NCBI RefSeq assembly: GCF_004519405.1
Contig: NZ_SGWI01000009.1
Coordinates: 62,001-126,000, forward strand
DNA length: 64,000 nucleotides
DNA from: Pseudomonas sp. BCA17
GTDB lineage: Bacteria; Pseudomonadota; Gammaproteobacteria; Pseudomonadales; Pseudomonadaceae
Direction of reading: 5' to 3'
Shown: piece after piece, positions 1-9,251 of the stretch
Layout of the letters: each line of letters begins with the position of its first letter
Numbering within the stretch: position 1 is the stretch's first letter
Notes under the pieces: model-generated
What the model saw: only the letters and a program-made list of their open reading frames with translations
Databases searched by the model: none
What the model was told of the DNA's origin: nothing
Made by a program: the position numbers and the translations under genes

Positions 1-1
1 T

Positions 2-610
2 GAGTCGTATCAGCAGTTTCGTGACATGACCCGGCAGGTCGACGCCCCGGCGCGCTGGATTCCCGGCAACCACGACGAACCGCAAGTCATGGCCCTCGCC
101 GCCATGCACAGCGATTTACTGGAGCCGGTGTTCGACATCGGCAACTGGCGGGTCACCCTGCTGGACTCCGCCGTACCCGGCTCGGTGCCCGGTTACCTGC
201 AAGACCGGCAGTTGCAAGTGCTTGCCCAGGCCCTGAGCGAAGCGCCGAGCCGGCACCATCTGGTGTGCTTTCACCATCACCCTGTGCCCATCGGTTGCGC
301 GTGGATGGAGCCGATCGGCCTGCGCAATCCGGAAGCGCTGTTTGCCGTGCTCGACCGTTTCCCGCAGGTCAGGGCTGTGCTCTGGGGGCATGTGCATCAA
401 GAGATCGATCACGAACGCAATGGCGTGCGCCTGCTGGCCTCGCCGTCCACCTGCATCCAGTTCGCCCCGGGCAGTGAAGAGTTCCAGGTCAGCGAGCAGG
501 CGCCGGGCTATCGCTGGCTGCGCCTGCATGCCGACGGACGGTTGGAAACGGGCGTAGAGCGCATTAAGGGGTTCACCTTTACCGTCGATTACGGCAGCAA
601 CGGCTACTAA
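2..610 (+). CDS. cpdA: 3',5'-cyclic-AMP phosphodiesterase CpdA (5' truncated)
   Basis: This enzyme hydrolyses cAMP to AMP in the cytoplasm and so tunes Crp/Vfr-type signalling. The reading frame is open from the first bases of the window, so the N-terminus (the first metal-binding Asp/His motif) lies upstream; about 202 of roughly 270 residues are present. Calcineurin-like metallophosphatase motifs are visible: GNHDE, a His-rich HHHPVPIG segment and GHVHQ, which together bind the dinuclear metal centre. It lies upstream of the yqiA-like gene and parE in the same direction, an order seen in other pseudomonads. A REP palindrome follows the stop codon. Family identity is seen in the sequence; the cAMP substrate is inferred from the family and context. 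Confidence 0.9.
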   Translation, partial: ESYQQFRDMTRQVDAPARWIPGNHDEPQVMALAAMHSDLLEPVFDIGNWRVTLLDSAVPGSVPGYLQDRQLQVLAQALSEAPSRHHLVCFHHHPVPIGCAWMEPIGLRNPEALFAVLDRFPQVRAVLWGHVHQEIDHERNGVRLLASPSTCIQFAPGSEEFQVSEQAPGYRWLRLHADGRLETGVERIKGFTFTVDYGSNGY

Positions 611-632
611 AACCGATAAACGCCGATCAAAA

Positions 633-656
633 TGTGGGAGCAAGCCCGCTCCCACA
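633..656. repeat. REP palindrome (GTGGGAGC type)
   Basis: TGTGGGAGC and its inverted copy GCTCCCACA flank a 6-nt loop just after cpdA. This is the short intergenic REP family typical of fluorescent pseudomonads; related copies occur at 10494 and 59166. It may act as an mRNA-stabilising or terminating hairpin. Confidence 0.8.
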
Positions 657-747
657 CAGGTTCTGCCGAGCCTGGATGATAGGGACTCACACACCACGCC
701 GATCCCTGTAAACTGCGCCTCTTTGGCTGAAGCACGGAGAGCCCGGC

Positions 748-1356
748 ATGTCCGCTTCGATCTTGTATATCCACGGTTTCAACAGTGCGCCTGCGTCCAA
801 CAAGGCCAGTCAGTTGATCGCCGTGATGGATAGCCTTGGCTTGGCCGACCAATTGCGTGTGCCGGCTCTGCATCACCACCCGCGTCAGGCGATTCCTCAA
901 TTGGAGGCGGCCATTGCGCAGTTGGGGCGGCCACTGCTGGTCGGCAGCTCACTCGGCGGCTACTATGCAACCCATCTTGCCGAGCGCCATGGCCTCAAGG
1001 CGCTGCTGGTCAACCCGGCGGTCAGCCCTCATCGGATGTTCGACGGTTACCTGGGCACCCAGAAGAACCTCTATACCGGTGAGACCTGGGAATTGACCCA
1101 CGATCACGTCACGGCGCTGGCCGAGCTGGAAGTGCCGGCTCCCCTGGATGCCGGGCGTTACCAAGTGTGGTTGCAGACCGGGGATGAAACCCTGGATTAT
1201 CGCCTCGCCCAACAGTATTACCGGGCCTGCGCCTTGCGCATCCAGGCCGGTGGCGACCATGGTTACCAAGGGTTCGCCCAGCAATTGCCGGCGATGCTGA
1301 GCTTTGCCGGCATCGGTGCGGATCAGTATCAATCCTTCGACTTTGCAGCACTGTAA
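748..1356 (+). CDS. yqiA: YqiA-family alpha/beta-hydrolase esterase
   Basis: This 202-residue protein matches the YqiA esterase family (UPF0227). It starts with ILYIHGFNSAP, the oxyanion-hole strand of a small alpha/beta hydrolase. The nucleophile elbow GSSLGG puts the catalytic Ser at residue 68, and the C-terminal GGDHGYQGF supplies the catalytic His. No signal peptide is present, so it is cytosolic. It sits 44 bp upstream of parE, the same arrangement as cpdA-yqiA-parE in E. coli and other gammaproteobacteria. E. coli YqiA cleaves short acyl esters in vitro, but its physiological substrate is unknown. Confidence 0.88.
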   Translation: MSASILYIHGFNSAPASNKASQLIAVMDSLGLADQLRVPALHHHPRQAIPQLEAAIAQLGRPLLVGSSLGGYYATHLAERHGLKALLVNPAVSPHRMFDGYLGTQKNLYTGETWELTHDHVTALAELEVPAPLDAGRYQVWLQTGDETLDYRLAQQYYRACALRIQAGGDHGYQGFAQQLPAMLSFAGIGADQYQSFDFAAL

Positions 1357-1400
1357 AGTCGCAGGTCACTTTTTAATCGAACGACTCACGACGAGACCCC

Positions 1401-3305
1401 ATGGCCACTCCCAGCGCTAGCTCTTATAACGCCGACGCCATCGAAGTCCTCTCGGGCCTCGACCCGGTGCGCAAACGCCCCGGCATGTACACCGACACCA
1501 GTCGGCCGAACCACCTTGCCCAGGAAGTCATCGACAACAGCGTCGACGAAGCCTTGGCCGGGCACGCCAAATCGGTGCATGTCATTCTTCACGCTGACCA
1601 TTCCCTGGAAGTGTCCGACGATGGTCGTGGCATGCCGGTGGACATCCACCCGGAAGAGGGAGTGCCGGGCGTCGAGCTGATCCTCACCAAGCTCCATGCG
1701 GGCGGCAAGTTCTCCAACAAGAACTACCAGTTCTCCGGCGGTTTGCACGGTGTGGGTATTTCCGTGGTCAACGCCCTGTCCACGCTGGTGCGGGTCAAGG
1801 TCAAGCGCGACGGCAACGAGTACCAGATGACGTTCGCCGATGGCTACAAGGCCACCGACCTGGAAGTGATCGGTACCGTTGGCAAGCGCAACACCGGCAC
1901 CAGCGTGTACTTCGCGCCGGACCCGAAATACTTCGATTCACCGAAATTCTCCATCAGCCGCCTCAAGCACGTGCTCAAGGCCAAGGCAGTATTGTGCCCG
2001 GGCCTGCTGGTCACCTTTGAAGACAAAGGCACCGGCGAGAAGGTTGAGTGGCACTACGAAGACGGCCTGCGCTCCTACCTGGAAGACTCCGTCAGCGACT
2101 TCGAACGCCTGCCCAACGAGCCGTTCTGCGGCAGCCTGGCGGGTAATAAAGAAGCCGTCGACTGGGCGCTGCTGTGGTTGCCCGAAGGCGGCGACAGCGT
2201 GCAGGAAAGCTACGTCAACCTGATCCCCACCGCCCAGGGCGGCACCCACGTCAATGGTTTGCGCCAAGGTCTGCTGGATGCCATGCGCGAATTCTGCGAA
2301 TACCGCAGCCTGTTGCCGCGCGGCGTGAAGCTGGCACCGGAAGACGTCTGGGAACGTATCGCGTTCGTGCTGTCGATGAAGATGCAGGAACCGCAATTCT
2401 CCGGCCAGACCAAAGAGCGCCTGTCGTCCCGTGAAGCGGCGGCATTTGTCTCCGGTGTGGTCAAGGATGCCTTCAGCCTTTGGCTCAACGAGCACCCGGA
2501 GCTGGGCCTGGCACTGGCCGAACTGGCGATCAGCAACGCCGGCCGTCGCTTGAAGGCCAGCAAGAAAGTCGAGCGCAAGCGCATCACCCAGGGCCCGGCG
2601 CTGCCCGGCAAACTGGCTGATTGCGCGGGGCAGGACCCGATGCGTTCCGAGCTGTTCCTGGTGGAAGGTGATTCCGCCGGTGGGTCCGCCAAGCAAGCGC
2701 GGGATAAGGAATTCCAGGCGATCCTGCCGTTGCGCGGCAAGATCCTCAACACCTGGGAAGTCGACGGCAGCGAAGTCCTTGCCAGCCAGGAGGTGCACAA
2801 CATCGCCGTGGCCATAGGTGTCGACCCGGGCGCAGAGGACATGAGCCAACTGCGTTACGGCAAAATCTGCATCCTCGCCGACGCCGACTCCGACGGCCTT
2901 CACATCGCCACCTTGCTGTGCGCGCTGTTCGTCCAGCACTTCCGTCCATTGGTGGAGGCCGGCCACGTCTATGTCGCCATGCCGCCGCTGTACCGTATCG
3001 ACCAGGGCAAGGAGATCTTCTACGCCTTGGACGACGCCGAGCGCGATGGCATTCTCGATCGTCTGGTGGCCGAGAAGAAGCGTGGCAAGCCGCAAGTCAC
3101 ACGATTCAAGGGCCTGGGTGAAATGAACCCGCCGCAACTGCGTGAAACCACCATGGATCCGAACACTCGGCGTCTGGTCCAGTTGACCCTGGACGACTTC
3201 GTCGCCACCGCTGAAGTGATGGACATGCTGCTGGCCAAAAAACGCGCCGGCGACCGCAAAATCTGGCTGGAATCCAAAGGCAACCTGGCTGAGGTCCTGG
3301 GCTGA
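1401..3305 (+). CDS. parE: DNA topoisomerase IV subunit B ParE
   Basis: This is the ATPase subunit of topoisomerase IV, which decatenates daughter chromosomes together with ParC encoded about 1 kb downstream. The length of 634 residues is standard for ParE and shorter than GyrB, because the GyrB-specific insert is absent. The N-terminal GHKL ATPase shows NSVDEALAG, DDGRGMPVD and GGLHGVGISVVNALS. The TOPRIM domain begins near residue 420 with LVEGDSAGGSAK and continues with the acidic motif DADSDG. The stop codon overlaps the next start (TGATG), so the following gene is probably translationally coupled. Confidence 0.97.
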   Translation: MATPSASSYNADAIEVLSGLDPVRKRPGMYTDTSRPNHLAQEVIDNSVDEALAGHAKSVHVILHADHSLEVSDDGRGMPVDIHPEEGVPGVELILTKLHAGGKFSNKNYQFSGGLHGVGISVVNALSTLVRVKVKRDGNEYQMTFADGYKATDLEVIGTVGKRNTGTSVYFAPDPKYFDSPKFSISRLKHVLKAKAVLCPGLLVTFEDKGTGEKVEWHYEDGLRSYLEDSVSDFERLPNEPFCGSLAGNKEAVDWALLWLPEGGDSVQESYVNLIPTAQGGTHVNGLRQGLLDAMREFCEYRSLLPRGVKLAPEDVWERIAFVLSMKMQEPQFSGQTKERLSSREAAAFVSGVVKDAFSLWLNEHPELGLALAELAISNAGRRLKASKKVERKRITQGPALPGKLADCAGQDPMRSELFLVEGDSAGGSAKQARDKEFQAILPLRGKILNTWEVDGSEVLASQEVHNIAVAIGVDPGAEDMSQLRYGKICILADADSDGLHIATLLCALFVQHFRPLVEAGHVYVAMPPLYRIDQGKEIFYALDDAERDGILDRLVAEKKRGKPQVTRFKGLGEMNPPQLRETTMDPNTRRLVQLTLDDFVATAEVMDMLLAKKRAGDRKIWLESKGNLAEVLG

Positions 3306-4300
3306 TGCGCACAGGTTTCGCCCTGGCGATCCTGATGTTGAGCGGGTTGGCGACCACCGTAGTGATCGCCGCGCCCGTGGCTGAGTTGAAGCTGGTATCC
3401 GAGCATCCGGTGGACGGTATGCGCGGCGGTAACCTGTCGGGCCTGGCCATGTGCGGCAAGGAACTGTGGACGGTTTCGGACCGTGACGACGACCAGATCT
3501 ATCGCCTGGATATCAGTGCGCCGACCTGGCAGGCCGAAACGGTAAAGATTGACGTGCCGCCAGTGCCTGAGTCCGGCTTGCCCTGGGGGTTGCGTTCGCG
3601 CACCAAGGCCGCGTCCTTCATACGCGGTGGCGACCTGGATTTTGAAGGCATCACCTGCGACGCCGCGGGCAATCGTTACATTGTCAGCGAAGCCCATGCG
3701 GCGGTGCTGCAGGTAACGGTAGCCGGGGCGGCCGAGTGGCTGAAAATTGCCCCGGGCATGGTGCGTGAAGCCCGCGCCAGTGGCATGTTGCTGCACTTCA
3801 ATGCCTTGTTTGAGGGCCTGACGGTGAATCCCGAAGGCAATCAGATCTGGCTGGCTGCCGAACGCGAGCGACGTGGCCTGATCTCCATCAAGCGCGGACA
3901 AAGCGTATGGGATTGCGACGGCCCTTGCGTGTTGTTGAGCGAAGCGGGCCAGGAAGTGCAGCCGGCGCAGTTTGAACATGCCAAGGCGGTGTCCAAGGAC
4001 TTTGCCGATCTGGCGCTGTACAACGGCAAGCTGTTTACCCTGGAGCGCAATGCGTTCCAGATTTGCCGGCGCGATACGCTCACCGCCAAGGTTGAACTGT
4101 GCTGGTCGTTTGCCGACGAGGCCCTGACGCCCGACCGACGTTATCCCCAGTCCTATGGCCTGGCCGAAGCACTGGTGGTGGACGCCGACGGAGCCTGGGT
4201 GGGTATCGACAACAATTTCGGTCCACGTGCCGATGGTGAAAAGCGCCCGATGGTCTATCGTTTCGCCGCCCCGGCCGGTGGCTGGAGCGCCCAGCCATGA
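3305..4300 (+). CDS. secreted esterase-like/phytase-like family protein
   Basis: This 331-residue protein has a hydrophobic N-terminus consistent with a signal peptide (about residues 1-23, ending near VIAAP). The body resembles the 'esterase-like activity of phytase' family, a beta-propeller-like fold: LSGLAMCGKELWTVSDRDD near the start, FEGITCDAAGN, FEGLTVNPEGNQIWLAAERER and a C-terminal DADGAWVGIDNNFG. Its start codon overlaps the parE stop by one base and parC follows 73 bp later, so it is inserted between the two topoisomerase IV genes. The family assignment rests on these repeats. The substrate is unknown and no link to topoisomerase is evident. Confidence 0.72.
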   Translation: MRTGFALAILMLSGLATTVVIAAPVAELKLVSEHPVDGMRGGNLSGLAMCGKELWTVSDRDDDQIYRLDISAPTWQAETVKIDVPPVPESGLPWGLRSRTKAASFIRGGDLDFEGITCDAAGNRYIVSEAHAAVLQVTVAGAAEWLKIAPGMVREARASGMLLHFNALFEGLTVNPEGNQIWLAAERERRGLISIKRGQSVWDCDGPCVLLSEAGQEVQPAQFEHAKAVSKDFADLALYNGKLFTLERNAFQICRRDTLTAKVELCWSFADEALTPDRRYPQSYGLAEALVVDADGAWVGIDNNFGPRADGEKRPMVYRFAAPAGGWSAQP

Positions 4301-4373
4301 ATCACACCTTTTTTGAATTGACTCAGCGCAGCGGCAGTTCCGCTGCGCCTTACCCGACATTGATGAGGCCCGC

Positions 4374-6638
4374 ATGAGTGACATCCTCGCAGACAGCTTA
4401 GATGGCGTAGAACGCCGGTCGCTGGCTGAATTCACCGAAAATGCCTACCTCAACTACTCCATGTACGTGATCATGGACCGTGCTTTGCCGCATATCGGCG
4501 ACGGCCTGAAGCCCGTGCAACGGCGCATCATCTACGCCATGAGTGAGCTGGGCCTGGACGCTGACTCCAAGCACAAGAAATCCGCGCGTACCGTCGGTGA
4601 CGTGCTCGGTAAGTTCCACCCCCACGGTGACTCGGCCTGCTACGAAGCCATGGTGCTGATGGCGCAGCCGTTCAGCTACCGCTACACGTTGGTGGACGGC
4701 CAGGGCAACTGGGGTGCACCGGATGATCCGAAGTCTTTTGCCGCCATGCGTTACACCGAGGCGCGCCTGTCGCGTTACTCGGAAGTATTGCTCAGCGAAT
4801 TGGGCCAGGGCACGGCGGACTGGGGGCCGAACTTTGACGGCACCCTCGACGAACCCTTGGTGTTGCCGGCACGTTTGCCGAATATTCTGCTCAATGGCAC
4901 CACCGGCATCGCGGTTGGCATGGCCACCGACGTGCCGCCGCATAACCTGCGCGAAGTCGCGACGGCTTGCGTACGTTTGCTGGATGAACCAAAAGCGACG
5001 GTCGAGCAGCTCTGCGAGCATATCCAGGGCCCGGACTATCCCACTGAAGCGGAAATCATCACGCCGCGCGCCGACCTGCTGAAGATGTATGAAACCGGTA
5101 AGGGCTCGGTGCGCATGCGCGCTGTGTACCACATCGAAGATGGGGACATCATCGTCACCGCGCTGCCGCACCAGGTGTCTGGCGCCAAGGTGCTGGAACA
5201 GATCGCCGCGCTGATGCAGGCCAAGCCGTCAAAACTGCCGCAAGTCGCCGACCTGCGTGACGAGTCCGACCACGAAAACCCATGCCGCATCGTGATCATC
5301 CCGACCAATAGTCGGGTCGACCACGAAGTGCTGATGCAGCATCTTTTCGCCAGTACCGATCTGGAATCCAGCTACCGCGTCAACGTCAACATCATCGGTC
5401 TGGACGGCAAGCCGCAGTTGAAGAACCTGCGCAACCTGCTGGTGGAGTGGCTGGAGTTCCGCGTGCAGACCGTGCGCCGCCGCTTGCAATTCCGCCTCGA
5501 CAAGGTCGAACGCCGCCTGCACCTGTTGGACGGTTTGCTGATTGCCTACCTCAACCTGGACGAAGTGATCCATATCATCCGGACCGCCGAGCACCCGAAA
5601 GCCGAGCTGATCGCGCGTTTCGAGCTGAGCGAGATCCAGGCGGACTACATCCTCGATACCCGCTTGCGTCAGTTGGCGCGGCTGGAAGAAATGAAGCTGC
5701 GTGATGAGCAGGACGCATTGCTCAAGGAGCAAGCCAAGCTGCAAGCCCTGCTGGGCAGTGAAGCCAAGCTCAAGAAGCTGGTACGCAGCGAGCTGATCAA
5801 AGATGCGGAAACCTATGGTGATGAGCGTCGTTCGCCAATCGTCGAGCGTGCGGAAGCCAAGGCGCTGACGGAAACCGAGCTGCTGCCGAACGAGAAAATT
5901 ACCGTCGTTCTGTCGGAAAAGGGTTGGGTTCGTTCCGCCAAAGGGCATGATATTGACGCCACCGGGCTTTCCTACAAAGCCGGTGATGGGTTCAAGACCG
6001 CCGCGCCTGGGCGATCCAACCAGTTTGCGGTGTTCATTGACTCCACCGGGCGTAGCTATTCGGTGGCGGCCCATACTTTGCCTTCAGCGCGGGGGCAGGG
6101 CGAGCCGCTGACGGGTCGCCTCACGCCGCCGCCAGGTGCGAATTTTGAGTGTGTGTTACTGCCGGACGATGACTCGCTGTACGTGATCGCCTCCGACGCC
6201 GGTTATGGTTTCGTGGTCAAGGGTGAAGACCTGCAGGCCAAGAACAAGGCGGGCAAGGCACTGCTGAGCTTGCCGAATAACGCCAAGGTGATATTGCCGC
6301 GCCCGGTGGATGATCGTGAGAGCAACTGGCTGGCCTCGGTGACCACCGAAGGCCGTCTGCTGGTGTTCAAGATCAGCGACCTGCCGCAGTTGGGCAAGGG
6401 CAAGGGGAACAAGATTATCGGGATTCCCGGGGAGCGGGTGGCCAGTCGCGAAGAGTACGTGACCGATATCGCCGTGATCCCGGAAGGCGCAACCTTGGTG
6501 CTTCAAGCCGGTAAGCGCACATTGTCGCTGCGCCCTGACGACCTTGAACACTACAAGGGCGAGCGCGGTCGACGCGGTAACAAGCTGCCGCGAGGGTTCC
6601 AGCGAGTGGACGCTTTGTTGGTGGAAGCGCCGGTTTAA
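4374..6638 (+). CDS. parC: DNA topoisomerase IV subunit A ParC
   Basis: This is the DNA breakage-reunion subunit of topoisomerase IV and the partner of ParE. Its 754 residues are typical. The active-site Tyr is residue 127 in the RYTEARLS motif. The quinolone-resistance region HPHGDSACYEAM carries Ser87 and Glu91, the residues found in drug-susceptible pseudomonads. The GIAVGMATDVPPHN motif identifies the type IIA A-subunit. A C-terminal beta-pinwheel domain starts around residue 500 and is shorter than that of GyrA. A perfect 10-bp inverted repeat follows the stop. Confidence 0.97.
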   Translation: MSDILADSLDGVERRSLAEFTENAYLNYSMYVIMDRALPHIGDGLKPVQRRIIYAMSELGLDADSKHKKSARTVGDVLGKFHPHGDSACYEAMVLMAQPFSYRYTLVDGQGNWGAPDDPKSFAAMRYTEARLSRYSEVLLSELGQGTADWGPNFDGTLDEPLVLPARLPNILLNGTTGIAVGMATDVPPHNLREVATACVRLLDEPKATVEQLCEHIQGPDYPTEAEIITPRADLLKMYETGKGSVRMRAVYHIEDGDIIVTALPHQVSGAKVLEQIAALMQAKPSKLPQVADLRDESDHENPCRIVIIPTNSRVDHEVLMQHLFASTDLESSYRVNVNIIGLDGKPQLKNLRNLLVEWLEFRVQTVRRRLQFRLDKVERRLHLLDGLLIAYLNLDEVIHIIRTAEHPKAELIARFELSEIQADYILDTRLRQLARLEEMKLRDEQDALLKEQAKLQALLGSEAKLKKLVRSELIKDAETYGDERRSPIVERAEAKALTETELLPNEKITVVLSEKGWVRSAKGHDIDATGLSYKAGDGFKTAAPGRSNQFAVFIDSTGRSYSVAAHTLPSARGQGEPLTGRLTPPPGANFECVLLPDDDSLYVIASDAGYGFVVKGEDLQAKNKAGKALLSLPNNAKVILPRPVDDRESNWLASVTTEGRLLVFKISDLPQLGKGKGNKIIGIPGERVASREEYVTDIAVIPEGATLVLQAGKRTLSLRPDDLEHYKGERGRRGNKLPRGFQRVDALLVEAPV

Positions 6639-6653
6639 GGCGTACTAAGGCCC

Positions 6654-6681
6654 TCGATCTACGATTTAACGCGTAGATCGA
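6654..6681 (+). terminator. inverted repeat after parC, possible terminator
   Basis: TCGATCTACG and its exact inverse CGTAGATCGA are separated by 8 nt, 15 bp after the parC stop. There is no clear U-tract, so intrinsic termination is only possible, not shown. Confidence 0.45.
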
Positions 6682-6815
6682 CGCTTTGGCGCTGGAGTCA
6701 TGGCGCATATTCACGGATGATATGGCCTTTCCAGCGCCGGCGTGGCCGAGCGTGTTTAGGTTATTTTTTAGTATTACGTTGTGGTTCGCCTTGTGGCAGC
6801 CACCTGGATGGGATG

Positions 6816-7523
6816 ATGACTGCTCCACGCCTTCCTCTATTTTTGATGCTCGCTGGCCTTTTGGGGTTGGCGGGTTGCAGCACACACCAGCCGGTGTCGC
6901 TGTACCAGCTGGACAGCGGAAGTCCGGCTCAGCCTGCCCAAGCCGCAGGCATGGCTGTATTACTGGGTCCGGTTATCGTTGCCGATTACCTGCAACGCGA
7001 AACACTGCTGCAACGTCAGAACGATGGCAGCCTGCGAGGTTCAACCGACGGGCGTTGGGCGGGCAGTCTGTCGTCTGATATCAATCAGTTGATGCTGCGC
7101 CAGGTGGCCGGTCAATTGGACAGCCAGCGCGTAGTGCTGGCCCCTGCGCCAACCGGTTTCACGCCGGATGTCCAGGTTTTGCTGACGATTACCCGACTCG
7201 ACTCGGGTGCTTCGCAGCCGGCGATCCTGGATGCACAGTGGCGCTTGATCGACCGCCGTGGCCAGGTACGCGATAACCGCATCGTGCATCTGCAGGAAGA
7301 GCACGTCGGCACCACCGCGTCCCAGGTCCAGGCCCAGGGCGTGTTGTTGCAGCATTTGGCGCAACAGTTGTCGATGGCGATCAAACCGCTGGCCAATCAA
7401 CCGGCGGTCGCCGAGGTGCCGCGCAAAACCGCCCCGGTACGCGCCAAGCCTACAGCGCCGGAGAAGCCGAAGATGCCGATGGCCACGCCAATTCGCACGG
7501 ACATGGAAGTGTTCAGGTTCTGA
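6816..7523 (+). CDS. PqiC/ABC_trans_aux-like outer-membrane lipoprotein
   Basis: This is a predicted lipoprotein of about 235 residues. The ATG at 6816 gives a short charged N-terminus followed by a hydrophobic stretch and the lipobox LAGC, and an adjacent in-frame ATG lies at 6813. Longer upstream starts would put about 30 unlikely residues before the signal peptide. The mature part (SLYQLDSG, LGPVIVADYLQR) resembles the auxiliary lipoproteins of the PqiC/YmbA family, which work with MCE-domain (PqiAB or Mla-like) lipid-transport complexes at the outer membrane. No MCE partner gene is in the neighbourhood. The C-terminal approximately 50 residues are Pro/Lys-rich and probably disordered. Family identity is likely; the function here is inferred. 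Confidence 0.68.
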   Translation: MTAPRLPLFLMLAGLLGLAGCSTHQPVSLYQLDSGSPAQPAQAAGMAVLLGPVIVADYLQRETLLQRQNDGSLRGSTDGRWAGSLSSDINQLMLRQVAGQLDSQRVVLAPAPTGFTPDVQVLLTITRLDSGASQPAILDAQWRLIDRRGQVRDNRIVHLQEEHVGTTASQVQAQGVLLQHLAQQLSMAIKPLANQPAVAEVPRKTAPVRAKPTAPEKPKMPMATPIRTDMEVFRF

Positions 7524-7542
7524 TCCGAATCGCAGCCAAACA

Positions 7543-7572
7543 AAAGGCCCGCTGAATAAGCGGGCCTTTTTT
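7543..7572 (+). terminator. rho-independent terminator
   Basis: AAAGGCCCGC pairs with GCGGGCCTTT around a short loop and is followed by a T-run, 20 bp after the lipoprotein gene. It lies between convergent genes and could serve both strands. Confidence 0.88.
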
Positions 7573-7594
7573 GTGGTGAGCGGGCTTGCCCACC

Positions 7595-9118
7595 TCAGGG
7601 CTTGGTACGGGTCTCATGCATCCGTGCCAGCTGCCGTTCCAGCATCGACGGGTACGGCTCCATCAGCCGTTCCACGCAGCTTGCGCCTTCGGGGCTGGCG
7701 ATTGGCCGGATACGTGCGCGCTGGCGGATCAAAGTGTCTTCGCTGATCTTGCGCTCCACCAGCAGCAAATTGCGGCTGTGTTGGGACAGGGCCAGTGCAT
7801 CCTGGGCTATTTCGGTCAGCAGCAAGTCGATCTGGCTCATGCCGAATAGGTCGTCGCCAACGGTCAGGCCCAGTTGCAGTTGCAAGGTAATGCCGCTATC
7901 GGCCACTTCGATCTGCAGAGCATGGCCCAGGGCGCGCAGCAGTTCGCCGCAGCAGATGGCGTTGGTCAGGTAGTCTTCGCCGCTGTCTTCGCTGTGGAAC
8001 AGCATCAGCGTGCTGCCATCGTTCAGGGTGTGCAATTCGCTTTGATACAGCGAGGCCGCCTGGTCGAGGCAGTCACGGTAGCGTTCGAGCAGTTCCGTCA
8101 GGCGGGCGCGGGGCAAGCGACGCAGTTGGTCCTGGGCACCCAGCTGCACGGCCAATACCGCACTGTGCTGGGGCTCGGTGTTCTTCACTGGAACCGGCTT
8201 GAGTGCCGCGGCTGGCGCCGCGGCCGACGTGTCGCGCAAGTCGGCGAACGGGTCTTCGTCGTCCAGTTCGTCTTCTTCGGCCTTGACCACGTGGCGGGGC
8301 GATGCCTTCAGTCCGGCTGCCGGGGCGCTGTCGTCAAAGCCTGGGTCACGCAGGTCGCGTACTTCGAACTCGGGCTCATCGGCGTCGTCGTATTCGGGCT
8401 CGGGTGCAGGCTCGCGTACCACCGGCTCCGGGGCGAAGCTGGCGTGGAGCTGGCGGGCGAGGTCGCCGATTTCGTCCTGGCGGTCGGTGGCCGGGGTGTG
8501 TTCGTCGATATCCCGCAGCCAGATGCGCAGTTGCATCAGCGGCGTGGAGATATGCCGGCCCAGGCGCAAGCTCAGGGCCAGGGCCAGCGCCAGCAGGATC
8601 GCGCTGAGAATGCCCATGCTTTGCAGGCTGATGGTCATCGGCTGCTGGAATTGCTGCATGTCCAGGCTGATACGCAACTGGCCGGCCTTCACATCCTGGA
8701 ACGTGATGTTGCTCTGATACAGGCCCTCGGCCTCGCCCAGCAGGCCATTCTTCGGACGCTGCCCGGCTTCGGCCATGATCCGGTTATCCACGCTGTAGAT
8801 AGCGGCGTGAGCCACCAGCGGATTCTTGGTCAGGTTGTTGAGCAGCACGTTCAGGCTGAGGATGTCGTTGGACACCAGCAACTCAGTCGCCGACGTGGCG
8901 GTCTGGGTCGTCAGGCTCGCGCCCAGGGCATCGGCTTGTTCATGCATGGCCTGCTTGAACTGCAAACCCATCACACAGGCGTAGATCACCAAGGCCAGGG
9001 CGACCAGGATCACGTTATGGCTGGCGATGCGTAATGCGATCGGTACACGGCGGTGGCGCAGTGCCCGGAAGATCAGCAGGAAGAAGTTATCGGTTTTTAC
9101 TGGCGTGGGCCGGTTCAC
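7595..9118 (-). CDS. YtjB/AhpA-family inner-membrane protein
   Basis: This protein of about 507 residues starts at a GTG (VNRPTPVK...); a longer TTG start at 9181 is possible but adds atypical residues. It has an N-terminal cytoplasmic stretch, a first membrane helix (VILVALALVIYACVMGL), a periplasmic region of about 150 residues, and a second helix (GILSAILLALALALSL) followed by a HAMP-like segment (ISTPLMQLRIWLRDID). A long acidic, Pro/Ala-rich linker leads to a C-terminal cytoplasmic domain. Divergent pairing with serB matches the ytjB(smp)-serB arrangement of enterobacteria. The family has no firmly established function; the topology suggests a sensor-like membrane protein. Confidence 0.75.
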   Translation of the reverse strand: MNRPTPVKTDNFFLLIFRALRHRRVPIALRIASHNVILVALALVIYACVMGLQFKQAMHEQADALGASLTTQTATSATELLVSNDILSLNVLLNNLTKNPLVAHAAIYSVDNRIMAEAGQRPKNGLLGEAEGLYQSNITFQDVKAGQLRISLDMQQFQQPMTISLQSMGILSAILLALALALSLRLGRHISTPLMQLRIWLRDIDEHTPATDRQDEIGDLARQLHASFAPEPVVREPAPEPEYDDADEPEFEVRDLRDPGFDDSAPAAGLKASPRHVVKAEEDELDDEDPFADLRDTSAAAPAAALKPVPVKNTEPQHSAVLAVQLGAQDQLRRLPRARLTELLERYRDCLDQAASLYQSELHTLNDGSTLMLFHSEDSGEDYLTNAICCGELLRALGHALQIEVADSGITLQLQLGLTVGDDLFGMSQIDLLLTEIAQDALALSQHSRNLLLVERKISEDTLIRQRARIRPIASPEGASCVERLMEPYPSMLERQLARMHETRTKP

Positions 9119-9251
9119 TTGCGCTCGGCTCTTGGTCCGTGAAGTTGACGCGCAGTATAGCGATAGCCCTAGGGCCGGCAAAGCGCTGGCTGTGCCCGAT
9201 GGTCACTGAAAGTGGGTAGAATGCGGTTTTTTTCCAGCCTGGGGGTGCGCT

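Noticed and set aside
9119..9181. TTG start 21 residues upstream for the YtjB-like gene
   Set aside because: The extra residues are unlike the expected basic N-terminus before the first membrane helix; the GTG at 9118 fits better, though neither has a strong ribosome binding site.
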